In this document: positions 1-8,969 of the stretch, one piece after another
Numbering within the stretch: position 1 is the first letter of the stretch
Layout: each line of letters begins with the position of its first letter
NCBI GenBank assembly: GCA_964626755.1
Contig: CAZVGO010000014.1
Span: 1 to 64,000, forward strand
DNA length: 64,000 nucleotides
Source: JACDAV01 sp964626755
GTDB lineage: Bacteria; Chloroflexota; Limnocylindria; Limnocylindrales; CSP1-4
Direction of reading: 5' to 3'
Translations under genes and position numbers: made by a program
The notes under the pieces: model-generated
The model's database searches: none
What the model was told of the DNA's origin: nothing
What the model saw: the letters and a program-made list of their open reading frames with translations, nothing else

Positions 1-954
1 GATCACCCTGACCATGTCACTCAGCCCGACCTCGCGGGCGAGGCTCAGGAACTGGGAGGCGTTGCGCAACGGACCAACTTCGGGGGTGACCACCAGGAAG
101 ATCTCGCGGGACGCGGCCAGCATGGCCATGGTGCGGTCGTCATAGCTGGGGTGGCAGTCGATGATGACCCAGCTGTGGTGGGTTCGCGCCCAGCGCACGG
201 CGGCGACCAGCAGGTCAGTGCTGATCCGCTCGGATTCGCTCGGCTCGGTTCCCCAGGTCAGGACACGGACTCCGCTCGCCTCGTGGGTGGTGACGGTCTG
301 TTCGATGGCCTCGTTGGTCCACTGCTCCGGTGGCGAGTCGGCCAGTTGGGCCAATCCGCCCTGGTACGGCGCGTTGAGGACGGCTGTCACATTTCCAACC
401 CCGACATCGGCATCCATCAGGCAGACGCTGTCGCCGGTCTGCTGCCGGATGGCCACCGCGAGATTGACGGCGATCATCGTCTTGCCCACGCCGCCCTTCG
501 GAGCGAAGAGGCTGACAACGGTGCCCTCGCCGACGGTCTCGATCTCCGAACCGTCGATGGCCACGGTGGGCAACCCGCCCGGCACTTCGCGCCCGCCATG
601 GATCAGCAGCGCCTGGAGCCGATAGACCAGGGACTCCGGCGGAATCGGCTTGCGCGCATATTCGTCGCGACTCGCTCCGGGGTTCGTGTCGACCGCCCAC
701 TCCGGGATGTCGTTTGAGAAGAGGAGGATGGTCGGGACGCGCTGCGTGGAGTGCAGGAAGGCGAAGAGCTCCTCGTCGCCCGGTTGGCCACGATCGCAAT
801 CGATGACGGCGAGATCGATCTGGCCCTCGCGGGAGAGCCAGCCGAGGGCCTCCTGGCGATCGGCCGCGATCGCCTCGAATCCGGCTTCGGTCAGCGCGTC
901 CTCATAGGAGGAGCTCCACCCATCCAGGGCGAGCAGGACGCTGGGTCGGTTCAT
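1..954 (-). CDS. CpaE-like receiver/ParA-MinD ATPase (3' end outside window)
   Basis: This open frame runs from an ATG at 954 off the left edge, giving 318 visible residues without a stop. The first ~120 residues look like a CheY-type receiver-like domain (LAVIDCDRG near residue 50, KPIPPESL near 105). A MinD/ParA P-loop ATPase follows, with a deviant Walker A, APKGGVGKT, near residue 150 and LMDADVGVGN after it. This order is that of CpaE/TadZ proteins, which localise the Flp/Tad pilus machinery at a cell pole. No other tad gene is visible, so the pilus assignment rests on domain order alone. The signature lysine of the ParA/MinD family (KGGVGKT) is present. A generic ParA-type positioning ATPase is the alternative. 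Confidence 0.75.
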   Translation of the reverse strand, partial: MNRPSVLLALDGWSSSYEDALTEAGFEAIAADRQEALGWLSREGQIDLAVIDCDRGQPGDEELFAFLHSTQRVPTILLFSNDIPEWAVDTNPGASRDEYARKPIPPESLVYRLQALLIHGGREVPGGLPTVAIDGSEIETVGEGTVVSLFAPKGGVGKTMIAVNLAVAIRQQTGDSVCLMDADVGVGNVTAVLNAPYQGGLAQLADSPPEQWTNEAIEQTVTTHEASGVRVLTWGTEPSESERISTDLLVAAVRWARTHHSWVIIDCHPSYDDRTMAMLAASREIFLVVTPEVGPLRNASQFLSLAREVGLSDMVRVI

Positions 955-1072
955 GTGCAGTGCCTCTGGGTGCGGTGCGGTGACGAGTAGCACCACAATC
1001 CGGCGAAACGACCTTCCGGGGCAATGGGACCTCGGCACCATCGAGGCCGGCCGAAGGTACGGGGGGAGGCCC

Positions 1073-2383
<1,311 letters not shown>

Positions 2384-2413
2384 GCGTGCCCCCTGTCATC
2401 CCGGTCGAGCCCG

Positions 2414-3106
2414 TTACTCCTTCGTCTTCTTCGGGGCCGGCTCCGCGGCTGCGTCCTTCGGGTCGGTCACCGAAGACCCCTCGCCGCCGGCGACCCCGGC
2501 GTCGTGGGCCTGGGCAATGAGCGATTCCCCTGGCATCGAGTAGACGGCGTCGATGATGCCATAGTCCTTCGCCTGCTCGGGAGACATGAAATAGTCCCGA
2601 TCGGTGTCCTTGGTCACCTTCTCGAGCGGTTGGCCGGTGTGCTTGGCGAGGATTTCGTGGTTCCGCTGGACCAGGAACTCCCACTCCTTCATCTGGATCA
2701 TCGCGTCGGGGGCGTTGCCGCGGAAGCCGCCGGACCCCTGGTGGATCATGATCCGGCTGTTCGGGAGGGCATATCGCTTGCCCTTGGCACCGGCGGCCAG
2801 GAGGACGGCCGCCATCGAGGCCGCCATGCCGAGGCAGATCGTGCTGACCGGGGCCCGCAGGTACTGCATCGTGTCGTAGATCGCCAGGCCGGCATTGACG
2901 ATGCCGCCGGGCGAGTTGATGTACAGGCTGATGTCCTTCTCCGGGTCCTCTGACTCGAGGAAGAGGAGCTGGGCGATCACGAGGTTCGCGAGGTGGTCCT
3001 CGATTGCATCGCCGAGGAAGATGATCCGCTCCCGCAGCAGACGCGAGTAGATGTCATACGCGCGCTCGCCTCGGCTGGAGGTTTCGATCACCATGGGTAC
3101 GAGCAT
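2414..3106 (-). CDS. clpP: ATP-dependent Clp protease proteolytic subunit ClpP
   Basis: Serine peptidase subunit that forms the tetradecameric proteolytic chamber of ClpXP. The catalytic triad is visible as Ser97 (GMAASM), His122 (MIHQ) and Asp171 (TDRD), matching E. coli numbering almost exactly. At 230 residues it is ~25 longer than usual, because of a C-terminal Ala/Pro/Lys-rich tail after the core fold. It starts 9 nt after tig and is followed by clpX, so the three are co-transcribed. Only one clpP copy is present, unlike the clpP1-clpP2 pair typical of many actinobacteria, which favours a Chloroflexota assignment. Confidence 0.97.
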   Translation of the reverse strand: MLVPMVIETSSRGERAYDIYSRLLRERIIFLGDAIEDHLANLVIAQLLFLESEDPEKDISLYINSPGGIVNAGLAIYDTMQYLRAPVSTICLGMAASMAAVLLAAGAKGKRYALPNSRIMIHQGSGGFRGNAPDAMIQMKEWEFLVQRNHEILAKHTGQPLEKVTKDTDRDYFMSPEQAKDYGIIDAVYSMPGESLIAQAHDAGVAGGEGSSVTDPKDAAAEPAPKKTKE

Positions 3107-3115
3107 CTGGTTCTC

Positions 3116-4489
3116 CTATTCGGCCGCGACGGCTGCTTCGACAGCGGGCAGCTCCGTGGCGGCCCCCGCGGCTTCGGCGTGGGGCAGCGACGGATGGTCC
3201 GGGTGGGCCGCGAGCCAGTCGTCGACGAGGCGTTCGACGACGCGACTGCGCCGGAGCGTGCTCCGGATGAAGTTGCGGCCACGCTCCGATTCGAAGTAGC
3301 GAATCACCTTCGCGTCGCGCGCGTAGCGGCCGCGCCCACGTTCGACCTCCGCGTCGACGTCCGCCTCCAAAGCCTCGATCCCCTCCGCGTCGCCGATCTT
3401 CGTCAGCACGAGCAGCACCTTGACCCGCTGCTCGGCCTTCGGCCGGAAGTCCGCGTGCATGTCCGCCTCGGTCTTCTCGACGACCTTGAGGTACGCCTCC
3501 TCGGAGATCCCCTGCCGGGCGAGCGATGAGCGGAACTCGTCGTGCATGACCTCGACCTCCTGGTCGACCAGGACGTCCGGCAGGTCGAGAGTCGAGTTGG
3601 CGACCGCGTATTCGATGATCCGATCGGCGAACTCGTGGCGAGCCTTGTCGAGCGCGTTCCGTTCGAGCCGCGCCTTCACCTCTTTACGCAGTGCGGCGAG
3701 ATCCGCGAAGTCGCCCATCGACTTCGCGAAGTCGTCGTTCGCCTCGGGCAGGACCTTCTCGCGAAGCTCCTTGAGCTCGACCGCGAAGTGGACCGGTTGA
3801 CCCGCGAGCGTCGCCTCGGCGTAGTCGTCCGGGAACGTGATGTCGAACTCGACGGAGTCGCCGACCTTGAGGCCTTCGAGGTGCGCCTCGAAGCCCGGGA
3901 TGAGGCGCTCCTCGCCGAGGATCAGCGGCATCCGCTCGCTCGACCCGCCCTCGAAGGGGGTGCCATCCTTCGTGCCCGTGAAGCCGATGACGGCGTAGTC
4001 GCCCTTGCGAGCCCCGCGATCCTCGACGGGGGCGAGACTGGCGTGCTGGTCGCGCAGCTCGTCGAGCACCGTGCCGACCCTGGCGTCGTCGATCTTCTCG
4101 ATATCGGGCCGAAAGTTGAAGTCCCGGTAATCGCCGAGCGTGACCTCCGGGCGAACCGGCACCGTCGCCGTGAAGATGACCGGCTTGCCCTCCTCCGCCT
4201 GGACGACGTCCACGTCGGCATTGGCGAGCGGGAGGATCTCCTTCTCGATCAGCGCCTTGCGGTAGGCATCCTGGACGAGGTGCTCGACCGCTTCGTCGAG
4301 GACCGCGCCGGGGCCGAGGACGGCCTCGAGCACTCCCCGTGGCGCTTTTCCGGGGCGGAAGCCGGGGACCCGGGTCCGGCGGGACAGGTGGCGGACGGCC
4401 TCGGTGATGGCCTGGTTGAGGCGCTCGGGCGGCAGCTCGATCTCGAGCTTGACCGAGCTCTTGGGGACGGGGGTTGCCGTGACGTTCAT
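3116..4489 (-). CDS. tig: Trigger factor, ribosome-associated chaperone and peptidyl-prolyl isomerase
   Basis: Binds at the ribosomal exit tunnel and protects nascent chains. The 457 residues show the three expected parts. The N-terminal ribosome-binding domain carries the signature GFRPGKAPR near residue 43. A central FKBP-type PPIase domain follows (DYAVIGFTGTKDG, GEERLIPGFE), then the helical C-terminal chaperone arms. The last ~30 residues are an Ala/Glu-rich tail. It is the first gene of the tig-clpP-clpX operon. A TATACT box ending 10 nt before the ATG suggests a nearly leaderless transcript. Confidence 0.97.
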   Translation of the reverse strand: MNVTATPVPKSSVKLEIELPPERLNQAITEAVRHLSRRTRVPGFRPGKAPRGVLEAVLGPGAVLDEAVEHLVQDAYRKALIEKEILPLANADVDVVQAEEGKPVIFTATVPVRPEVTLGDYRDFNFRPDIEKIDDARVGTVLDELRDQHASLAPVEDRGARKGDYAVIGFTGTKDGTPFEGGSSERMPLILGEERLIPGFEAHLEGLKVGDSVEFDITFPDDYAEATLAGQPVHFAVELKELREKVLPEANDDFAKSMGDFADLAALRKEVKARLERNALDKARHEFADRIIEYAVANSTLDLPDVLVDQEVEVMHDEFRSSLARQGISEEAYLKVVEKTEADMHADFRPKAEQRVKVLLVLTKIGDAEGIEALEADVDAEVERGRGRYARDAKVIRYFESERGRNFIRSTLRRSRVVERLVDDWLAAHPDHPSLPHAEAAGAATELPAVEAAVAAE

Positions 4490-4498
4490 CGCCGGGGA

Positions 4499-4504
4499 AG
4501 TATA
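4499..4504 (-). promoter_or_regulatory. -10 element of the tig-clpP-clpX promoter
   Basis: A perfect TATACT on the minus strand, with 9 nt between it and the tig ATG. Transcription would start about 2 nt before the ATG, so the mRNA would be essentially leaderless. No convincing -35 hexamer is visible 16-18 nt upstream. Confidence 0.5.
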
Positions 4505-4541
4505 GGGCGGGCTCCCGCCGGAAGAGGCCGCTGCCGACCGG

Positions 4542-4616
4542 TCAGCGGCAGCGATCGGTCTCGGCGACCTGGGTGGCCCGGCGGGTTCCGTCTCTGAGCT
4601 TGAAGACGACGATCAC
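4542..4616 (-). CDS. Possible 24-residue small protein
   Basis: A GTG at 4616 is preceded 7 nt away by GGAGG, a good Shine-Dalgarno. The frame encodes 24 residues beginning MIVVFKLRDG and ends in TGA at 4542. The start overlaps the stop of another coding-like frame (4613-4714), as in translationally coupled genes. It lies between tRNA-Leu and tig on the minus strand. I recognise no family. It may be a real microprotein or the remnant of a gene cut by recombination at the tRNA. Confidence 0.25.
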   Translation of the reverse strand: MIVVFKLRDGTRRATQVAETDRCR

Positions 4617-4714
4617 GACGTTCCCTCCTCGACCGCACAGGTCAACAGGGCTTGGCAGAACCCCTCGTCTCCGCCGTCCTGACACGCGTCGCCCGGGCCG
4701 ACCCAGATCCCGAC
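4613..4714 (-). other. Coding-like cysteine-containing frame with no start codon, abutting tRNA-Leu
   Basis: The 33 codons immediately after the encoded CCA of tRNA-Leu have coding-like third-position GC bias and give three cysteines (GDACQDGG, EGFCQALLTC) before TGA at 4613. No ATG, GTG or TTG precedes the cysteine-rich part in this frame outside the tRNA gene. It could be the 3' end of a gene whose 5' part was lost by integration or excision at the tRNA, or chance. Confidence 0.25.
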
Positions 4715-4802
4715 TGGTAGGCGAGGTCGGACTCGAACCGACACGCCCCTCACGGGGCACCGGCTCCTAAAGCCGGCGCGTCTGCCATTTCGCCACTCGC
4801 CC
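4715..4802 (-). tRNA. tRNA-Leu (UAG anticodon)
   Basis: A type II tRNA on the minus strand from 4802 down to 4715. The acceptor stem is GGGCGAG/CTCGCCT with a G-U end pair. The D-arm holds AAATGGCAGACGCG. The anticodon stem CCGGC/GCCGG encloses loop TTTAGGA, anticodon UAG, reading CUN leucine codons. The long variable arm is GGTGCCCCGTGAGGGGCGT and the T-arm contains GTTCGAGTC. The discriminator is A73 and CCA is encoded. A TACACT box at 4809-4814 ends 6 nt before the 5' end. Upstream, a 9-bp perfect inverted repeat (CCGGGGACT/AGTCCCCGG, 4854-4880) has no other explanation. Confidence 0.95.
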
Positions 4803-4953
4803 GCCGGGAGTGTATCCGCCCCAGAAGTACCCGGAACCCGGCCATCCAGTCATCCGGGGACTATGAGGCGCAGTCCCCGGCTGACCAGGTTCGTGACCGG
4901 GCTGGCCGGAGCAGGCCGGATGCATAAGTGGCCGAGTCGGGCGCTCGGCTGGG
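4803..4953. other. Intergenic stretch with hairpin upstream of tRNA-Leu
   Basis: These 151 bases between the envelope protein gene and the tRNA contain the tRNA -10 box (4809-4814) and a perfect 9-bp inverted repeat with a 9-nt loop (4854-4862 and 4872-4880). The repeat has no T-run on either strand, so it is not an obvious intrinsic terminator. Confidence 0.4.
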
Positions 4954-5541
4954 TCAGCGGCCGCGGGCTGGCCGCACCTCAGGCGGCATCGCTGGCTCGG
5001 CTGCACTCCCGTGCCGCGCCTCCCGCCGCGCGCGGACCTTCTCGACGGCGTCCCGGAACGCCGTGCTCTCCGGGTTGAGGAACTGCTCGGTCATGCGCTT
5101 GACGGCCTGCGCCGTGATCGGCTTCGCGACGTTTGCCAGCAGGAGCGCGGCCACCGCGCCGAGGTCCCGCTTCTCACGCTCCTCGCGGTGCTCCTCGAGG
5201 TACTTCGCGAACTCCCGCTCGAGGGTGGCCCGGACGCGCTCGCCGTCGCTCCCGAGCTTGCGCAGCTCCTTGTCGACCTCCTCGGGGAGCATCGACTTCG
5301 GGCGGTCCGCCTCCGGACCGACGATCGTCCGCTTTACCCGGCGGAAGAGCCGCCTCGGGCCACCGGCGACGAGGAACGCGACACCGGCCGCGAGGCCCGC
5401 CGTCTTGAGCGGCTCACGCCGAATCTTGGCCGGGATGTCGACCGCGGCCCGGGCGGCAGCCTCTGTTCGCGCGAGCTCCGACTCGACCTCCGCGCGGGCG
5501 GCTACGACGCCGGCCCGAGCGGCGTCCGCTTGCGTACCCAC
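4954..5541 (-). CDS. Hypothetical protein with coiled-coil flanks and one central hydrophobic segment
   Basis: The 195-residue frame is read from a GTG at 5541 and overlaps the upstream membrane-protein gene by 40 nt. The N-terminus is an Ala/Glu-rich helix (AARAEVESELARTEAAAR). A short hydrophobic stretch follows (AGLAAGVAFLVAGGP), then a basic cluster RRLFRRVKR. The rest is highly charged (EKYLEEHREEREKR-type). This pattern resembles small envelope proteins found next to Holin-X/DUF3618 genes in Chloroflexota and Actinobacteria. The function is unknown. The start is uncertain: no clear Shine-Dalgarno is seen, and it was chosen from where the charged helix begins. Confidence 0.6.
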   Translation of the reverse strand: MGTQADAARAGVVAARAEVESELARTEAAARAAVDIPAKIRREPLKTAGLAAGVAFLVAGGPRRLFRRVKRTIVGPEADRPKSMLPEEVDKELRKLGSDGERVRATLEREFAKYLEEHREEREKRDLGAVAALLLANVAKPITAQAVKRMTEQFLNPESTAFRDAVEKVRARREARHGSAAEPAMPPEVRPARGR

Positions 5542-6356
5542 TCGATCGTCTCCTTCGTCGTGTCGATTGTCGCCTTCGGGTAGAACCGGTCCTTGAGCTT
5601 GTCGGTGTCGATTCCGGTTCGCGCGACGCCGATGCCCATCAACACCGGCCAGGCGATCAGCGCCACCGTAACGCCGACCGCCGCCCCGACTCGCGGCCCG
5701 AGGGCGACCGCCGTCAATGCGCCGAGGAGCGCCCCGACGATCGCCCCGACCACCAGGCCGGCAATCGCACCCCCGATCCCTCCGCCCCGCGCACCCGCAA
5801 TGAGCCCGAGCAGGCCGCCGAGAAGCGCAAGAGTCGCCGCGGCCACCACCAGCGGACGGATGTCGGCAGAGACGTTCGTCGCAATCGAGTCTCCGAGCGC
5901 CGACCAGGCCCGATTCGTCAGGTCGAGCCCCAGCACGACCCCGACGAGGACCCCGACGAGGACCGCCAGCCCGAAGTTGAGCCCGATCCGGCCGCCTCCG
6001 TAGCCGAACGCGGCGAGGACCGCCGCGATCGCGACGCCGGTGAGGAACAGCGGACCGTGGAGCACGCCCCAGCCGATCGATCCGAACAGCCACTCGGCGA
6101 GGAACAGGAAGAGCCCCACTCCGAACAGCAGCCCGGCCAGGATCAGCGCCCCGATCGCGACACCCGACAGGACGGCGACCCCCTTGATCTCGTCGAGGAT
6201 GTCGCCGAGCTCGGCCTTCGCCAGGTCGACGTGGGCAGCGACAAGGCGCATGACGGCCGCGCGCATCCGGCCGATCTGCTCACGGAGTCCGGGGGCCGGC
6301 TCGGGACGCTTGGGATCCTTCGGCTGTGTGGGGTCCAGTTGTCGACTCCCGGGCAA
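5502..6356 (-). CDS. Phage-holin-like (Holin-X) multi-pass membrane protein
   Basis: A 284-residue membrane protein. Residues ~30-60 are an amphipathic helix ending at DILDEIKG. A hydrophobic pair of segments (GVAIGALILAGLLFGVGLF) typical of the actinobacterial Holin-X family follows. After that come several Gly/Ala-rich segments (GGLLGLIAGARGGGIGG), reminiscent of glycine-zipper proteins. The C-terminus IEWVRKRTPLGP resembles DUF3618. Despite the family name these are chromosomal envelope genes, and nothing phage-like surrounds it. The open frame begins at a TTG (6356); an ATG at 6266 (Met31) is the alternative start. It is co-transcribed with the downstream 195-residue protein. Confidence 0.6.
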   Translation of the reverse strand: MPGSRQLDPTQPKDPKRPEPAPGLREQIGRMRAAVMRLVAAHVDLAKAELGDILDEIKGVAVLSGVAIGALILAGLLFGVGLFLFLAEWLFGSIGWGVLHGPLFLTGVAIAAVLAAFGYGGGRIGLNFGLAVLVGVLVGVVLGLDLTNRAWSALGDSIATNVSADIRPLVVAAATLALLGGLLGLIAGARGGGIGGAIAGLVVGAIVGALLGALTAVALGPRVGAAVGVTVALIAWPVLMGIGVARTGIDTDKLKDRFYPKATIDTTKETIEWVRKRTPLGPAS

Positions 6357-6460
6357 TGGGGCGAAGCCGGCCGATCATAGCAGCGGGTGCGCGTGCAGCC
6401 CGGCGAGTCCGTGGACGAGGCGCGTTTCAGCCCTCTCTCAGAGAACGGGCCGGGTCGAGC

Positions 6461-7120
6461 TCAGGCTGCGCCGCGGAACGCGCGGAAGCCGAGCCGGTCC
6501 GCCGCGTCGAAGAATCCGTAGGTCCGCCGGAACGCCGGGTCGAGCCGGTCTGGCCATCGGCCGGTCACCGCCATCCAGAGCTGCCGCTCCAGCTCGTCGA
6601 TCCGGGCTGCGAGCTCGGCGGGGCCGCGCGGAGTCGGGATGTCCGCGTAGGTCCGCCGTCCAGCGGGGAAGCGAACCGCCTCCTCCGGCACGCGGGGGAT
6701 GAATGCGAGCACGACCCGCGCGTGGGCCACGGCGGCGAGCTGCCACGGCTCCGAGGTGGCGAGCCGGAGCGACGGGCGGGCGTCCCCGGAACGTCGTCCC
6801 ATCAGCGTCTTCTCCGCGAGCGCCTCGGAATCGGCAGCGCGCCGGTCCGGCCCGGTCCACGGCGGCCGCACCCGCAGCGCCGCGACCTGGAGCAGGAGGT
6901 AGCGCAGCTCGGCAGCGTCCGCCGCATCCGTGCGGAGCGATCCCTGGAACCCCGCGTGGACGTCCTCGAGGTGCGGGAGGGTCGTGCCCTCGAGGTACGC
7001 GGCGCCGCCCTCCGGCAGCTCGCCGTGCCCGGCGACGGCGTCCAGGAGCTCGCGCGTGCGCGCAACGAGTTCGAGAAGCCGATCGAGCTGCGTGAAACCG
7101 CTGCCGTCGATTTCCGCCAT
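6461..7120 (-). CDS. Hypothetical protein (DinB-like size, family not recognised)
   Basis: The start at 7120 is chosen because GGAG lies 6 nt before that ATG; an in-frame ATG at 7144 is possible. The 219-residue protein is soluble and rich in Ala, Arg and Leu, with long predicted helices. Residues such as HLEDVHAGF near position 50 suggest a helical bundle like those of DinB/maleylpyruvate-isomerase proteins, but I see no clear metal triad. It is transcribed divergently from cinA, with ~115 nt between the two starts. Function unknown. Confidence 0.6.
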   Translation of the reverse strand: MAEIDGSGFTQLDRLLELVARTRELLDAVAGHGELPEGGAAYLEGTTLPHLEDVHAGFQGSLRTDAADAAELRYLLLQVAALRVRPPWTGPDRRAADSEALAEKTLMGRRSGDARPSLRLATSEPWQLAAVAHARVVLAFIPRVPEEAVRFPAGRRTYADIPTPRGPAELAARIDELERQLWMAVTGRWPDRLDPAFRRTYGFFDAADRLGFRAFRGAA

Positions 7121-7234
7121 GTCCGCTCCACCGTGGCCGATCATTTCGGCGATGTCGCTCGCCCGATGGTACCGGGCGACGGCGGACGCGGTTGACCGCC
7201 CGAGCAGGGTGCGGCCGTGGAGTACGCTCAGGGC

Positions 7235-8491
7235 ATGGCCGATCCCGCCGCCGCGCGCCGCCTGTTGCGCGCCGAGATCCTCAGCATCGGCAGCGAGCTG
7301 CTGGCGGGCGAGACGCGCGACACGAACGCCGGGGAGCTGGCACGAGCGCTCACCGGACGCGGGGTTCGGGTGGATCGCATCCAGTCACTGCCGGACGACC
7401 TGGTGGCGGTCGCGGGCGCCTTCCGTGCAGCGCTCGAGGAGGCGGATCTCGGGATCTCGACCGGCGGCCTCGGCCCAACGCCCGACGATCTCACCCGGGA
7501 GGCGATCGCGGAGCTGTGCGGCGAGCGCCCGGCCGTCGACCCGGGGATCGAGCGCTGGCTCCGCGGCCTCTGGGCGCGGCGCGAGATGCCCTTCCCCGAG
7601 CTGAACCTCAAGCAGGCCTGGCTCATCCCCTCCGCCACGCCGATCCCCAATGCCAACGGAACGGCGCCTGGCTGGTGGGTCGACCGGCCGGACGGACGCA
7701 TCGTGGTCGCACTGCCCGGTCCACCGCGCGAGATGCGCCCGATGTGGTCCGAGTGGGTGCTGCCGCGGCTCGTGGCGCGAGGGCTCGGCACGGAGATCGA
7801 GATCCGGACGCTGCGCCTCACGGCGATCGGCGAATCGCAGGTCGCCGACCTGCTCGGCGAGGCGCTCCTCCGGGCCCCGAACCCGACGGTGGCGACATAC
7901 GCCCGATCTGACGCGGTCGACGTGAGGATCTCGGCGGTCGCTGAACCGTCCGGGGACGGCCGTCCGCCGCGGACCGCCGCCGACGTCGCCGCTGCGGCCG
8001 AGTCGGAGGTCCTGGAGCGTCTCCGCGACTACGTCTGGGCTCGCGGCGAGACCAGCTGGTCGGCCGCGATCGGCGAGCGGCTCGAGGCCCTCGGCTGGCG
8101 GCTGGCCACGGTCGAGCTTGGGACCGGCGGCTCGTTCGGCGCACTCCTCGGCGACGCCGCCCGGCTGAGGCGAACCGAGTCGCTCGCGGCCGACCCGACC
8201 GACGGCTCCCCGGAGCTCGCGCAACTCGCCGACCGTGCCCGCGAGGCCGCCGGGTGCGAGGTCGGGGTTGCCGTGCACGCCAGGCCCCGAGGCGAGGACA
8301 CCGCGGTCAGCGTCGTCGTCGCCTCGCCGCGCGGGACGCACCATGAGCGGCGCCTCGCGTTCCTCGGCGGGACTCAGGGCCGATCGCGGGCGGCGCTCGT
8401 CGCGGCGGCGGTGCTCCTCGCCGAGCTGGGCCGGGCGGTCGATGCCACTGCCGCCGATACGCCGCGTGCAGTCGAGGAGGTCCCGCGATGA
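7235..8491 (+). CDS. cinA: CinA family protein with degenerate C-terminal amidase domain
   Basis: The N-terminal ~170 residues are the MoCF/COG1058 domain: EILSIGSELLAGETRDTN near the start, then STGGLGPTPDDLT, which in the family hydrolyses ADP-ribose or related pyrophosphates. The C-terminal ~150 residues align with the nicotinamide-nucleotide amidase PncC. The catalytic ESCTGG motif is replaced by ELGTGG, so the active-site serine is missing. The ATG at 7235 is preferred over an upstream GTG because a TACGCT -10 box ends 6 nt before it. Its stop overlaps the next gene (ATGA). Confidence 0.88.
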   Translation: MADPAAARRLLRAEILSIGSELLAGETRDTNAGELARALTGRGVRVDRIQSLPDDLVAVAGAFRAALEEADLGISTGGLGPTPDDLTREAIAELCGERPAVDPGIERWLRGLWARREMPFPELNLKQAWLIPSATPIPNANGTAPGWWVDRPDGRIVVALPGPPREMRPMWSEWVLPRLVARGLGTEIEIRTLRLTAIGESQVADLLGEALLRAPNPTVATYARSDAVDVRISAVAEPSGDGRPPRTAADVAAAAESEVLERLRDYVWARGETSWSAAIGERLEALGWRLATVELGTGGSFGALLGDAARLRRTESLAADPTDGSPELAQLADRAREAAGCEVGVAVHARPRGEDTAVSVVVASPRGTHHERRLAFLGGTQGRSRAALVAAAVLLAELGRAVDATAADTPRAVEEVPR

Positions 8492-8961
8492 ACAACATCA
8501 CCGCCGACGAGATCGCCCGGGTCTCCCTGTTCGAGGGCCTGCCCGCCGAGGACCTCTCGAAGCTCGCCGCGGTCGCGAGCCGGCGGCGGCTCGGAGACGG
8601 CGAGGCGCTGTTCGAGCAGGGTGAGCCGGCCCGCTCGCTCCATGTCGTCGTCCAGGGCGGGCTCGTCCTGCGGGCCGAGGCGGACGGCCGGTCGGTCATC
8701 GTCGAGAGCCTCCGGCCGGGCGACCTCGTCGGATGGTCGGCGATGCGCGAGGGCGCGGTCACCCTGTCCGGGGCCCGGGCCACCGGGGCGACGGAGGTCA
8801 TCGCCGTCCCGGTCGATACGATCGTCGATCTCGCCGCCGGCGGATCGCGCGAATCGGCCGCGCTCATCCGGCGGATCGTCGGCCTCGCCGCGCGACATCT
8901 CGAAATGAGCTGGAACCAGCTCCTTCAGAAGGGCAGCGAAGGAGTCATCAGCGGCGGTTGA
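8488..8961 (+). CDS. Stand-alone cyclic-nucleotide-binding domain protein
   Basis: 157 residues containing one cNMP-binding beta-roll: FEGLPAEDLSKLA, a GEALFEQGEPARSL segment, then RPGDLVGWSAM in the position of the phosphate-binding cassette. A short C-terminal helix follows. There is no helix-turn-helix, so it is not a CRP-type regulator as it stands. It overlaps cinA by 4 nt, so the two are translationally coupled. The canonical R-x-A of cAMP-binding cassettes is not obvious, so the ligand may not be a cyclic nucleotide. A redox or stress sensor partner is possible; no partner is visible. Confidence 0.75.
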   Translation: MNNITADEIARVSLFEGLPAEDLSKLAAVASRRRLGDGEALFEQGEPARSLHVVVQGGLVLRAEADGRSVIVESLRPGDLVGWSAMREGAVTLSGARATGATEVIAVPVDTIVDLAAGGSRESAALIRRIVGLAARHLEMSWNQLLQKGSEGVISGG

Positions 8962-8969
8962 CGCCGCTG
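8949..8969. terminator. Hairpin between convergent genes (cNMP protein and mrp)
   Basis: A perfect 8-bp stem, CAGCGGCG/CGCCGCTG, with a 5-nt loop. It spans the stop codon at 8959-8961 and ends one base before the mrp stop. There is no T-run, so termination efficiency is uncertain, but its position between convergent stops fits a bidirectional terminator. Confidence 0.45.

Noticed and set aside
5502..6356. Evidence for a prophage from the holin-like protein
   Set aside because: Holin-X family proteins are common chromosomal envelope proteins in high-GC Gram-positives and Chloroflexota; no lysin, integrase or structural phage gene is nearby.
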